A stretch of DNA of 13,817 bases from an uncultured Porphyromonadaceae bacterium (GCA_947175225.1 CAMWLX010000046.1:1-13817), one strand, 5' to 3'. Shown: positions 6,360 to 13,817, counted from the stretch's first letter. The notes: generated from the letters alone by a model not told the origin. Numbers and translations: made by a program.

Positions 6360-8554
6360 AACTACTGATTGAAGAATACCAATATAATGTGGCCGACGTT
6401 GAAAACGTGCTTGACGGACTTTTCACCCTTCAGGACGTTGAGCAAAAAGTATCGGTCAGTTATGTCGGGTATTATTACAATCCACACGAGAAAGTCCGTG
6501 ATGTAGTTTTCATTCTGCCCAAAGTGCTAATCGACGAGGAGGGAAAGGTCTTTGGTGAATACGACCCGAAAGACCTGATACACCTTGATGAAGCTAAGAT
6601 GGATGAAATGCACCGTAAGTTTCTCTATGAGTTTGCGGTGTGGATTCACCGTGCAATTGTCGTTTATAATGACTCACACGATAAAAACGAGATAGTTCTT
6701 CATCGTCAGATTCAAGACGAAGGTAAAGGCTCGCATAAGAAAAAGAGCAACACGCTCCTTGATGTTATCCTTTCGCTTATCCGCTTCAATAAGGAAAATC
6801 AGCAGTTCTTCACCTTCATTCTGAAAAATCTTCACTCCGGCTTCAACAAAATAAACTGGAACAAGACCATTGCCCGAACTACTGCAATAGTCCAAAACGG
6901 TAGTCCCACATATCTTAATCCGGTCAATAAAAAGCGTCAGGTAAATTTTGATGAGGAACTCATCATTATCTTCTTCTCGATACTCCAATACATATCGGAC
7001 ACCTACGGTTTCCGTTCCAATATAAACTTTGGCTATAAACTCATTACCGGAGCCAAGTTCAAGAAATACCTTGACGGTTTCGGACGAACCCGCTTGCGTC
7101 AGATTAAATACAAGTATTTCTCTGACATAGCCGTAAAATTATGGGATTTATGTTATGCCTTTTTTGACAAGGCATACAAAATTCGTGTCAACACATCGCA
7201 AAGCGAGTATCTGCTTGTGAAGTCCTTTCACATAGTTTTCGAGGCTATGATTGATGAACTTATCGGAGATACGAACATACCGCGAGGATTGAAAGAACAA
7301 GATGACGGTAAACTTGTCGACCACTTCTATACCTACGATGGTCTGCTGATTGACGATAAGGCTGACGATGATATTTACTACATTGGCGACTCAAAATATT
7401 ATAAAATCGGCAATTCACTCGGTAAGGAATCCGTTTACAAACAGCGCACATACGCGCGTAATGTAATCCAATGGAACCTTGATATCTGGCTTAATGGCAA
7501 ACCAAATATGTCAGACCCATTCGAGCGTGTACAGTTATTTGATGAAGTGACCGAAGGCTACAATGTCATCCCGAATTTCTTCATATCTGCTTCCATAGAC
7601 AAAGAAACTTTGTCTTACGAAGACTATACCGAGCCGCATCCCAATCAACCGCCTGTCAGCCGTCAGTTCAAGAACCGACTCTATGACCGCGACACTCTGC
7701 TTTTGTCGCATTATGATGTCAACTTCCTCTTTGTGCTTGCACTTTACGCACGCAATAATACCGGTGCAAAAGCTGCATGGAGACATAACGTCCGCGACAA
7801 ATTCCGTTGCGCAATTCAGAATATGCTCAAAGAGAAATTTAAGTTCTACGCATTAGCAGCTCACCCTGATGTCAATGCATCGGAATACTTCAAAACACAC
7901 TTTCAGGAAACTCTCGGCAAGACGTTCCGCCCTTACGAGAATCAAAATCTTTTCTCGCTTGCACTTGATAAATCATATCCTGAAGACAATGAACGTCTGC
8001 TTTCTTCTCTCGGAGAAAATTTTTATGTTGTTCCGGTTGAGTTGGGTGAAGATCCATCAGACCGCCTTGAAACTGAACGTGCAGTCAAAGGCTCAGTCGA
8101 AAGTTCCGGAGGTATGGGTAAATTCCTTTTCGGCGTTGTTACTAAGCAACGTCGGACAAAAGATGGCCGTCAGGAAATAACGAAAGAATTTATGGCATTT
8201 TATAACCATGAAGCAACCGAATTTGTCATGCGAAATATGCCGGGCGGCGATATTACAACAGTAAAATACTTTGTTCCCATGTATGATGGAGGCATTTCAG
8301 GATATTATGAAATCACCGGTATAACATTTGGCTCACGCAAACAGCCGTTACTAGACGAATATAACAATCCGGTGATTGACGCAAACGGAGAAGAAATTAT
8401 CGTCAAAATGCCATGTCTGAATATCCGTCTTGGAACATATACATCTTTAGGTAACCAAATCGCTGAAATTCCCAAGTTCCGCAATTGGAATGGTCAGATA
8501 CATACATATACCGAAGTATTAAACTTATTCAATAACACAACTCTCCCCAGTTAA
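6356..8554 (+). CDS. LlaJI/McrC-type restriction endonuclease subunit
   Basis: This 732-residue protein is the predicted nuclease partner of the upstream McrB-like GTPase; its ATG overlaps that gene's stop. The N-terminal ~280 residues are mostly helical and charged, as in McrC/LlaJI-family subunits. The core carries YTYDGLLID (325-333) and YYIGDSKYYK (341-350), giving the PD-(D/E)xK nuclease signature with Asp345 and Lys347, followed by YKQRTYARN (361-369) on the next helix. GDSKYY is characteristic of LlaJI-family restriction endonucleases. The remaining ~330 residues form a long extension without a known motif; its end (about 600-730) reads as beta-rich and may recognise DNA. The enzyme would cut DNA lacking the methyltransferase mark when driven by GTP hydrolysis. 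It is the last intact restriction gene, and a broken DUF262 gene starts one base after its stop. Confidence 0.85.
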   Translation: MKLLIEEYQYNVADVENVLDGLFTLQDVEQKVSVSYVGYYYNPHEKVRDVVFILPKVLIDEEGKVFGEYDPKDLIHLDEAKMDEMHRKFLYEFAVWIHRAIVVYNDSHDKNEIVLHRQIQDEGKGSHKKKSNTLLDVILSLIRFNKENQQFFTFILKNLHSGFNKINWNKTIARTTAIVQNGSPTYLNPVNKKRQVNFDEELIIIFFSILQYISDTYGFRSNINFGYKLITGAKFKKYLDGFGRTRLRQIKYKYFSDIAVKLWDLCYAFFDKAYKIRVNTSQSEYLLVKSFHIVFEAMIDELIGDTNIPRGLKEQDDGKLVDHFYTYDGLLIDDKADDDIYYIGDSKYYKIGNSLGKESVYKQRTYARNVIQWNLDIWLNGKPNMSDPFERVQLFDEVTEGYNVIPNFFISASIDKETLSYEDYTEPHPNQPPVSRQFKNRLYDRDTLLLSHYDVNFLFVLALYARNNTGAKAAWRHNVRDKFRCAIQNMLKEKFKFYALAAHPDVNASEYFKTHFQETLGKTFRPYENQNLFSLALDKSYPEDNERLLSSLGENFYVVPVELGEDPSDRLETERAVKGSVESSGGMGKFLFGVVTKQRRTKDGRQEITKEFMAFYNHEATEFVMRNMPGGDITTVKYFVPMYDGGISGYYEITGITFGSRKQPLLDEYNNPVIDANGEEIIVKMPCLNIRLGTYTSLGNQIAEIPKFRNWNGQIHTYTEVLNLFNNTTLPS

Positions 8555-8555
8555 C

Positions 8556-8795
8556 ATGGACGCAGGAAAAAAGAAAATAAACGATATACTCAACGGCAAC
8601 CGCCAACTTGTAATCCCGTTCTTTCAACGTTCATATGTATGGAAAGAAGATTTATGGGAACGCTTCATTGAGAGCATGGAACTTGTATCACAAACTGGGA
8701 AAGAGTATTTTCTCGGTTCAGTGATTCTTAAACAGCTCCCTACGTCCACCTCATCAACAGTTGACGATGTAAGGACAGTTATCAATTGCCGCTGA
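8556..8795 (+). pseudogene. 5' remnant of a second DUF262 (GmrSD-like) gene
   Basis: The 79-codon frame begins one base after the restriction gene stop and encodes a textbook DUF262 N-terminus: a short helix, LVIPFFQRSYVW (18-29), then a segment ending EYFLGSVILKQ. In intact family members RTVI leads straight into DGQQR and several hundred further residues. Here the frame reads RTV-I-N-C-R and stops at TGA (8793-8795), exactly where that motif should be, and the rest of the gene is missing. The next 24 bases lead to the SIR2 start. It is unrelated in detail to the short DUF262 protein at 924-2048, resembling the longer 500-700-residue type. I see no continuation in other frames or after the SIR2 gene, so this is a deletion or replacement remnant. 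A functional 79-residue peptide is possible but unlikely, as the conserved motif is lost. Confidence 0.75.
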
Positions 8796-8819
8796 ACCAT
8801 AAATTAAATGACTATTTAA

Positions 8820-11708
8820 ATGGATCCTATACAATTATCAAATATCAGACATATTCAGTCTGCATCAGAGTCTGGTAAATTGGTTATATTTGTAGGTGCC
8901 GGAGTGTCATCTAACTCCGGTGTCCCTGCTTGGCGTGGATTAATTGATGCCATGAAAAGGGAACTTCCAACATCGTTAAAGGGAGAAGTTGATGACTTGA
9001 AAATCGCTCAAATGTATAAGGACTCAAGAGGGCGTAAGGAGTATATGGATAAGGTTAAGGAAACCTTAAAATATAACCAAACTATACCGAATCCTATTCA
9101 TAAGGTTATTCTCGATTTACTCCCAGTACACATTATTACAACAAATTATGATGATCTCCTTGAACAGGAGATTAATAAAGAATATCGTCAATATTCCATA
9201 ATCCGACAAGACTCAGATTTGCCTAATATGTCATATCCAAATGCATTAATTAAAATGCATGGGGATTTTGTTGCTGATAATATAGTCCTAGCTGAAGATG
9301 ATTACTATGCGTATCATCGCAGATTTGCATTGATAAGGGCGTATGTCCTATCATTATTTGCAAGTAAACTAGTCGTTTTTGTTGGTTTCTCTTTTGCTGA
9401 TCTCAATCTTAAAATAATTCTTGATGAAGTTCGTGAGATACTACACGAACAAATGCAACCAGTGTATCTCATTTCTGTAGACAAACCAGATGATGCTACG
9501 CTTAAATATTTTGACAATAAAAATGTACGCATCGTATATCTTGAAAATGAAATGATTAAGAGAATGCTTACAAAGAGTAATATTAAGCATTCCTTGGTTG
9601 TTGACAAAATGCATCCTAAAGGGCAGTATATCTGGGATATATTGACTCTCATAAAATCTTATGACTTTGCAGAAGAACATGACCTGATTACCTACATCTA
9701 CAATAAACTGAATCGTCACAAGGACGAGATGCGTGTATATGGAAGAGGACTTAGGTATTTCTTCCCGAATAGTTTAGAAAGATTTACATGGAACGAACAT
9801 TCTGATGGATTACAAACATACTTGCCATATTTTGATGACTTAGCAAAAAAAATGAGTACTCGAGAGGGAAAAGTACGAGTTATCCAGAAGTACGGCAAAG
9901 ATATATGTCGCGACTTCTTTCGATTGGCTTATTATAATTACTTATATACAATTGATAGTCTGAGGGTAATCTCGGATTATTCGTATCACGGATTGCGCAA
10001 CTTAATAGCGCCAAATGTATCGGACTATATTGCGACGTTTGATTTTGAAGCTTTGTCAGAAAGGCTTAAAGAATTATCAGGTAGAGATGTTTCATGTACA
10101 ATTGATGATTTAGAATATGGGTATGCCTTCTATAAATTGGGAGATTATTATCGTGCTTATCTAGAATTCGATAAGATTTTACCTCTTGCATGGGAGAAAG
10201 GTAAATATATTCTCTATTTTATATGCCTCTACAATATCCATACGCTCCGTTATTTAATCCGGAACCAATTTATTTGGGAAGAAAATCCAGATGTAGATAT
10301 TGATAAGTTAGTGAAAAAACTTAACGATATCGACCTACAAAGGACTTTGGACAAACTCCCACTACCGTTAGAAATTCGTAGAATTTTTCAAGATGTACTT
10401 GGACATAAATACACTGGGGAACATGCGGCTGAAACGGAAGAACTTAAGGAAAAACTACATCAACAAAAGAAATCCTCTCAAAGAGGTGGTATTTCTATGA
10501 ATAGTAATATCCTATCGCTAGAGGGGAAATATGAACGAGAAATTCGATTCGGTAAGTATAATTTCATATTGAATGATGTCAGCAAACTTTTTTATTCAGT
10601 TACTCGAAATACAGTATTCGGCATACTCAATAGTTATGCGACAAAGGATAGAGAAAGAAACAATCAGAATTATTACTTCCAGAACTCAAGAATTGAGTCT
10701 TTTGGCATCTCTGAGCTTGAAGTCTTGATTTTTGGGTTGAGTAATCAGGAACTTCGTGAAGCATGTCGTCAATATGAAGTAGATGATTTTAAAATTGACG
10801 AAACCGGCAGAGAATACTTACTTAACTGCATAGAACACCTAAAAAGCGACCTTTTAAAAAAATATAGTACATCTCAGATACGTAAATCATTACTTAATTT
10901 GCTGTATGTGCTTTCTCGCAGTGAGCTCATCAAGGATTTGAATAAAGATGGGCTTTATGCTGTGGTAACCGAATTACTTACCTATCAATATGTCTCAGAT
11001 TTGGGTCAATTTTTGGAAGTAATTATTTATAAATATCCACCGACTGAAGAAGTAGCACAGACTCTGCTCAATAAGATATTATCAGATTTAACAACAAGCG
11101 ACAGATTGGATGATACTATAGAGGAGTTATGTTCAGTTCTAAATAAATACGGATTTAAATTTGACACATATCCGCAATGTCTTCAAAGAGAAGGCTCTCT
11201 CTATGTTATGTTGCCAATATATGATATATTAAATGCAGATGACCAACAACGTTTTTTATCAGAATTCCTTCCAAAAATAAAACATTTTGGGCATTATATG
11301 CACTTCCTTTTTACAAAAAAGATTGCACCATCACCAATAGAAGATTTCAAGAAAAGATTGTTTGATTACTCTGATAATTTCGAAATAAACATTTCAGCAG
11401 TTTGTCGCTATCTCTCAGAATGGCGTAATAACGATTTATATAAGAAACTATGGCCTATAATAGATGAATATGCATCAAAATCAGAGTGTATGAAGTTCTT
11501 TCTTGCGCCAGACCAGTACCCTGACACTCAGAAAGTCAAACCTGAATGGATTAGGAATCTCAGAACCAATATCAGTAAAGAATTAGTAAAAAAGCAGCCG
11601 TATGCACATATGATGTTAGAGTACATCACCAACACATATATGCCTCCAGCTAGAAGATTATCAATGCTCCATATATTTGAGCCAAATGACAATGACCACA
11701 ATGAATAA
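8820..11708 (+). CDS. SIR2-domain defence protein (DSR-like predicted NADase)
   Basis: This 962-residue protein has an N-terminal sirtuin fold: the NAD-binding GAGVSSNSGVPAW (26-38), TTNYDD (107-112, Asn109), KMHGD (145-149, His147) and VGFSFAD (188-194). These are the hallmarks of defence SIR2 domains, in which the Asn and His cleave NAD+ rather than deacetylate. After about residue 280 there are some 680 residues of mostly helical, Tyr/Leu-rich sequence with no motif I can name. The size and layout match the defence-associated sirtuins (DSR2 is about 1,000 residues), whose C-terminal part senses phage proteins and triggers NAD+ depletion and abortive infection. That activity is inferred here. 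The ATG at 8820 puts the GAGVS motif at residue 26, as expected. The gene is clearly AT-rich (7 of the first 30 codons end in G or C) and sits where a DUF262 gene was lost, pointing to separate acquisition. Confidence 0.88.
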   Translation: MDPIQLSNIRHIQSASESGKLVIFVGAGVSSNSGVPAWRGLIDAMKRELPTSLKGEVDDLKIAQMYKDSRGRKEYMDKVKETLKYNQTIPNPIHKVILDLLPVHIITTNYDDLLEQEINKEYRQYSIIRQDSDLPNMSYPNALIKMHGDFVADNIVLAEDDYYAYHRRFALIRAYVLSLFASKLVVFVGFSFADLNLKIILDEVREILHEQMQPVYLISVDKPDDATLKYFDNKNVRIVYLENEMIKRMLTKSNIKHSLVVDKMHPKGQYIWDILTLIKSYDFAEEHDLITYIYNKLNRHKDEMRVYGRGLRYFFPNSLERFTWNEHSDGLQTYLPYFDDLAKKMSTREGKVRVIQKYGKDICRDFFRLAYYNYLYTIDSLRVISDYSYHGLRNLIAPNVSDYIATFDFEALSERLKELSGRDVSCTIDDLEYGYAFYKLGDYYRAYLEFDKILPLAWEKGKYILYFICLYNIHTLRYLIRNQFIWEENPDVDIDKLVKKLNDIDLQRTLDKLPLPLEIRRIFQDVLGHKYTGEHAAETEELKEKLHQQKKSSQRGGISMNSNILSLEGKYEREIRFGKYNFILNDVSKLFYSVTRNTVFGILNSYATKDRERNNQNYYFQNSRIESFGISELEVLIFGLSNQELREACRQYEVDDFKIDETGREYLLNCIEHLKSDLLKKYSTSQIRKSLLNLLYVLSRSELIKDLNKDGLYAVVTELLTYQYVSDLGQFLEVIIYKYPPTEEVAQTLLNKILSDLTTSDRLDDTIEELCSVLNKYGFKFDTYPQCLQREGSLYVMLPIYDILNADDQQRFLSEFLPKIKHFGHYMHFLFTKKIAPSPIEDFKKRLFDYSDNFEINISAVCRYLSEWRNNDLYKKLWPIIDEYASKSECMKFFLAPDQYPDTQKVKPEWIRNLRTNISKELVKKQPYAHMMLEYITNTYMPPARRLSMLHIFEPNDNDHNE

Positions 11709-11796
11709 CAGTTCTCGAAGACAGATTTTGCAATTTAGTGTAGGGGTTAGCGATAGTGGTTCGGTATTTGATTCTGATGCCATCATAACATCTTAA
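11701..11796 (+). CDS. Possible small coupled reading frame or gene remnant, 31 aa
   Basis: An ATG overlaps the last codons of the SIR2 gene (ATGAATAA) in another frame and opens a 31-codon frame to TAA at 11794-11796. The peptide is polar (MNNSSRRQILQF...) with no motif. The overlap is the type seen between genuinely coupled genes, so this may be the start of a lost downstream gene, a small partner of the SIR2 protein, or chance. The rest of the gap to the Fic gene (11797-11859) is AT-rich and shows no convincing hairpin, promoter match or gene. Confidence 0.25.
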   Translation: MNNSSRRQILQFSVGVSDSGSVFDSDAIITS

Positions 11797-11859
11797 TCCT
11801 ATAGACATACCATGGCTCATTTAGATTGTATATTAAGAATATAATTTAAATAATATTAG

Positions 11860-12975
11860 ATGGCATACGAAGATAGATATCAAGAGTTTGAGCAGTATCT
11901 GACTTACGGTGAGCCGGGAGTGGAGGAGCGTGCCCGGAATTGGTCAATGGCTATCGGATTGCAAGATGTTGACCGATTGAAACCATCGGAGTTCCTGCTT
12001 GAACAAGCCAAGGCAAATATAGAAGGTTCGCTTTCAAGTGAGGAAGTTGGCAAACGTCTGGAGGAGTATTATAGCCAGAGGTCTGTTCGCGAACAAGCTG
12101 AAGCTGACGGTACTTTTGAAGCAGACCAAGTTGCAAACCGCATCAATCTTCTTTTAGCAGAGAAGGCTTTTTCATTCTCGCCTATGGAGTTGTCACGTAT
12201 TCATGGTTTTCTCTTCAAAGGTATCCTTTCTCATGCCGGACAGTACCGCACATATAACATTACTAAGAATCAATGGATTCTTGATGGTGATACTATCGGT
12301 TATGGTAGTGCGGACTCTTTGTCTGAACTTTTAACATACGACTTTAGCGAAGAGAAAAAATTTGATTATAGTGTCGTATCTTCGGTTGAGGCAATAAGAC
12401 ATATCACACGATTCATTTCAGACATTTGGCAGATTCATGCCTTTGGAGAAGGAAACACAAGAACGACCGCTGTTTTTCTTATCAAGTATTTGAGAAGTTT
12501 TGGGTTCGATGTGAATAATGAGAGCTTTGAAAAGCATTCATGGTTCTTCCGTAATGCCCTCGTTCGTTCTCAATACGAGAATATACCTAAGGGTGTTCAT
12601 CGCACATTTGAACCACTTGAACGATTCATGAATTTCGCCGTTTTTGGCATTCCGGCAGATCTCCGAAACCGTACTCTTCACATCCGGTGGGAAGAGTCAA
12701 AATCTCGAAATGACGTTTTGGAATCTCCTAAACGCCAAAATGACGTTTTAGAAACGTCAGAAATACTCACTGAGAAACTGACATTGAAAGAGATGGCTGT
12801 TATTAGTCTAATTACGACTGATCCAAAAATCTCGATTGCATCCATTACGACTAAGACAGGACTTTCAAGACGTACTGTTGACCGCATTATTGCCACACTG
12901 AAAGAAAAAAGCTTATTGACAAGACAAGGAGCCAAGAACAATGCTACATGGGTTACACAATTACCCCACGAATAA
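11860..12975 (+). CDS. Fic-family protein with C-terminal winged helix
   Basis: Fic proteins transfer AMP or another nucleotide-derived group to target proteins. In these 371 residues the N-terminal ~75 (including WSMAIGLQDVD at 28-38 and IEGSLSSEE at 54-62) resemble the antitoxin VbhA-like helical region often fused to Fic domains. The Fic core follows, with a flap near GDTIGYGSADS (143-153) and the active-site motif HAFGEGNTR (193-201). The consensus is HPFx(D/E)GNGRxxR: His193, Phe195, Glu197 and Asn199 are kept, but the second Gly is Thr and the last Arg is Ala204. I see no canonical (S/T)xxxE(G/N) inhibitory motif. A linker with a 10-residue duplication (284-303) leads to a winged-helix segment (about 308-366, TGLSRRTVDRI at 333-343) that probably binds DNA, suggesting self-regulation. 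It is oriented like the SIR2 gene but separated by 151 bases, so it need not belong to that operon. Confidence 0.88.
   Translation: MAYEDRYQEFEQYLTYGEPGVEERARNWSMAIGLQDVDRLKPSEFLLEQAKANIEGSLSSEEVGKRLEEYYSQRSVREQAEADGTFEADQVANRINLLLAEKAFSFSPMELSRIHGFLFKGILSHAGQYRTYNITKNQWILDGDTIGYGSADSLSELLTYDFSEEKKFDYSVVSSVEAIRHITRFISDIWQIHAFGEGNTRTTAVFLIKYLRSFGFDVNNESFEKHSWFFRNALVRSQYENIPKGVHRTFEPLERFMNFAVFGIPADLRNRTLHIRWEESKSRNDVLESPKRQNDVLETSEILTEKLTLKEMAVISLITTDPKISIASITTKTGLSRRTVDRIIATLKEKSLLTRQGAKNNATWVTQLPHE
12708..12753 (+). repeat. Two-copy 30-bp-period repeat in the Fic linker
   Basis: AAATGACGTTTTGGAA (12708-12723) recurs as AAATGACGTTTTAGAA (12738-12753), exactly 30 bases apart, duplicating the peptide NDVLE(S/T) with a 10-residue period. 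The second copy is also the left half of a perfect 8-bp inverted repeat, TGACGTTT (12741-12748) with AAACGTCA (12752-12759) and a 3-base spacer. Because 30 is a multiple of three, gain or loss of a copy would change linker length without breaking the frame. Confidence 0.7.
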
Positions 12976-12997
12976 CGCTCTGACACTATTTGGCAAC

Positions 12998-13016
12998 TGT
13001 TTCCAAAATGGAAACA
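12998..13016. terminator. Hairpin between convergent Fic and phosphoesterase genes
   Basis: TGTTTCCA (12998-13005) and TGGAAACA (13009-13016) form a perfect 8-bp stem with a 3-base AAA loop, 22 bases after the Fic stop and 37 bases beyond the stop of the minus-strand gene. It lies between two genes that point at each other and could end both transcripts. There is no T-run on either side, so the terminator call is tentative. Confidence 0.45.
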
Positions 13017-13053
13017 ACTGAATTTCCATGCCTCATGAGCATTCCTCCTTCTA

Positions 13054-13815
13054 TCAGACTTCAATCACTGCGGAATCATTGAAGTTGGTATTTTCGCCAC
13101 AGAAGACGTAGCCGAGAGGATTGCTGACAAGGTGGGTGTTGCGAATCACCAGATCGGTACGGTGATGTGAATGGCCGTAAATCCATGCGGAGATTCTGCT
13201 GTCAGCAATGTAGTTGCCGAGTTCAGTGGCGTAGGCGGTATTGAGTACACTGCCTTTGTGTCGCTCGTCAAGAGCGGCAAATGTAGGGAGATGGTGTGTG
13301 ACTACAACGATTCTTTCAGCATCACTCTCCATAACGGATTTCTTAATAAACGCGAGATTTCTCTCAAACTCATCATTGATGTTCTGAGGAATTAGACGAC
13401 GCTTGTTATACAGAATCTGGGCATAGTCGTTCATCCCATTCCGAATGGCGATTTCATCAGCAGGTGGTATTTTTGACCATAATGTTGAGAGTATGAAATC
13501 CACGTTATCAATCCTCACTGCCTTATTGTGGTAATAACCTACATTCGGCAGGAACATCTTTTGCCAACTCTCGCCTTGCGATGCAATATCTCCATTGTTA
13601 TAGTATTCGTGATTACCCGCTACCATCAATACCTGACGGTAGTTCTCAGAAGCCCACTTCCAAAATCTTAGATGTGGGATTGTCGTGTCAACGAGATACC
13701 CGACATCTCCGGCAATGACAAGCACATCACCGACCACCTCCAGTGGCAGTGATTTCATAAAACGCATATTGTCATGAAACTCCATGTGCAGATCCGAGCA
13801 ATACTGTATCTTCAT
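13054..13815 (-). CDS. Calcineurin-like metallophosphoesterase
   Basis: This 253-residue soluble protein carries all metal-binding blocks of the calcineurin-like phosphoesterase fold: Asp8-x-His10 (SDLHMEF), GD at 36-37, GNHE (67-70), His174-His175 in VVTHHLP, and GHSHH (214-218). The family hydrolyses phosphoesters using two metal ions; substrates range from nucleic acids and cyclic nucleotides to phosphoproteins, and none can be chosen from sequence alone. The ATG at 13813-13815 gives the usual start, with the DxH motif at residue 8-10, so the gene appears complete although the window ends two bases beyond it. It is transcribed toward the Fic gene and its promoter lies outside the window. 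Codon use is closer to the left flank than to the SIR2 gene, so it may be host backbone marking the right edge of the island, or an unrelated neighbour. Confidence 0.9.
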   Translation of the reverse strand: MKIQYCSDLHMEFHDNMRFMKSLPLEVVGDVLVIAGDVGYLVDTTIPHLRFWKWASENYRQVLMVAGNHEYYNNGDIASQGESWQKMFLPNVGYYHNKAVRIDNVDFILSTLWSKIPPADEIAIRNGMNDYAQILYNKRRLIPQNINDEFERNLAFIKKSVMESDAERIVVVTHHLPTFAALDERHKGSVLNTAYATELGNYIADSRISAWIYGHSHHRTDLVIRNTHLVSNPLGYVFCGENTNFNDSAVIEV

Positions 13816-13817
13816 TG

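Noticed and set aside
8796..11859. Insertion sequence or transposon carrying the SIR2 gene
   Set aside because: I looked for terminal inverted repeats, target duplications or a transposase at the DUF262 break and after the SIR2 gene and found none, and the rest of the DUF262 gene does not resume downstream.
12678..13064. Minus-strand open frame of 128 codons over the Fic end
   Set aside because: It is antisense to the winged-helix end of the Fic gene, which has clear homology features, and it would run through the convergent hairpin. No motif supports it.
1..13817. CRISPR array, tRNA or rRNA genes
   Set aside because: No regularly spaced repeat series, cloverleaf-like sequence or rRNA-like segment was seen; the only spaced repeat is the two-copy unit in the Fic linker.

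Overview
The window looks like a defence island from a Bacteroidota genome, most likely a gut member of the Bacteroidales. The support is indirect. Two upstream regions carry the Bacteroidales-type -7 promoter element TAnnTTTGC (exact at 3164-3172, one mismatch at 895-903). The starts lack obvious Shine-Dalgarno sequences. The gene families and moderately AT-rich coding fit that group. Base composition differs between blocks: the left flank and the right-end phosphoesterase look GC-richer than the SIR2 gene and the DUF262-HEPN pair, as expected for a patchwork of acquired genes.

Layout from left to right: (1) the end of an unidentified gene (2-295), overlapped by a small unidentified gene (292-795) and closed by a strong hairpin (814-845). 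(2) A promoter (873-903) followed by a tightly packed three-gene run: a short DUF262/GmrS-like protein (924-2048), a small HEPN protein with an RNEFAH (Rx4H) ribonuclease-type motif (2048-2536), and a Vsr mismatch endonuclease (2554-3075). (3) A 238-bp gap with a second promoter and a large stem-loop (3243-3304) that ends nine bases before the next start. (4) A modification-restriction operon: a cytosine-5 DNA methyltransferase (3314-4405), an McrB-like GTPase (4407-6359) and a LlaJI/McrC-type nuclease subunit (6356-8554). (5) Starting one base after that operon, the first 79 codons of a second, unrelated DUF262 gene, broken at the place where its IDGQQR motif should be (8556-8795). (6) A 962-residue SIR2-domain protein resembling the DSR antiphage NADases (8820-11708), with a tiny coupled reading frame at its end. 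(7) A Fic-family protein with a C-terminal winged helix (11860-12975), convergent with a calcineurin-like metallophosphoesterase on the minus strand (13054-13815), with a hairpin between them.

How the parts may work together (inference): the methyltransferase marks self DNA, the McrB-like motor and the LlaJI-type nuclease cut unmarked DNA in a GTP-dependent way, and Vsr repairs the T:G mismatches that arise when methylcytosine deaminates. DUF262-HEPN reads as a separate translationally coupled defence or toxin-antitoxin-like pair. The SIR2 protein sits where a large DUF262 gene used to be, in the same transcription direction and close behind the restriction genes, so it may have replaced that module as an NAD-depleting second line of defence. 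The most noteworthy points are the broken DUF262/SIR2 junction, the structured leader in front of the methyltransferase, the separation of vsr from its methyltransferase, and the Fic protein with a degenerate active-site motif and a repeat linker.
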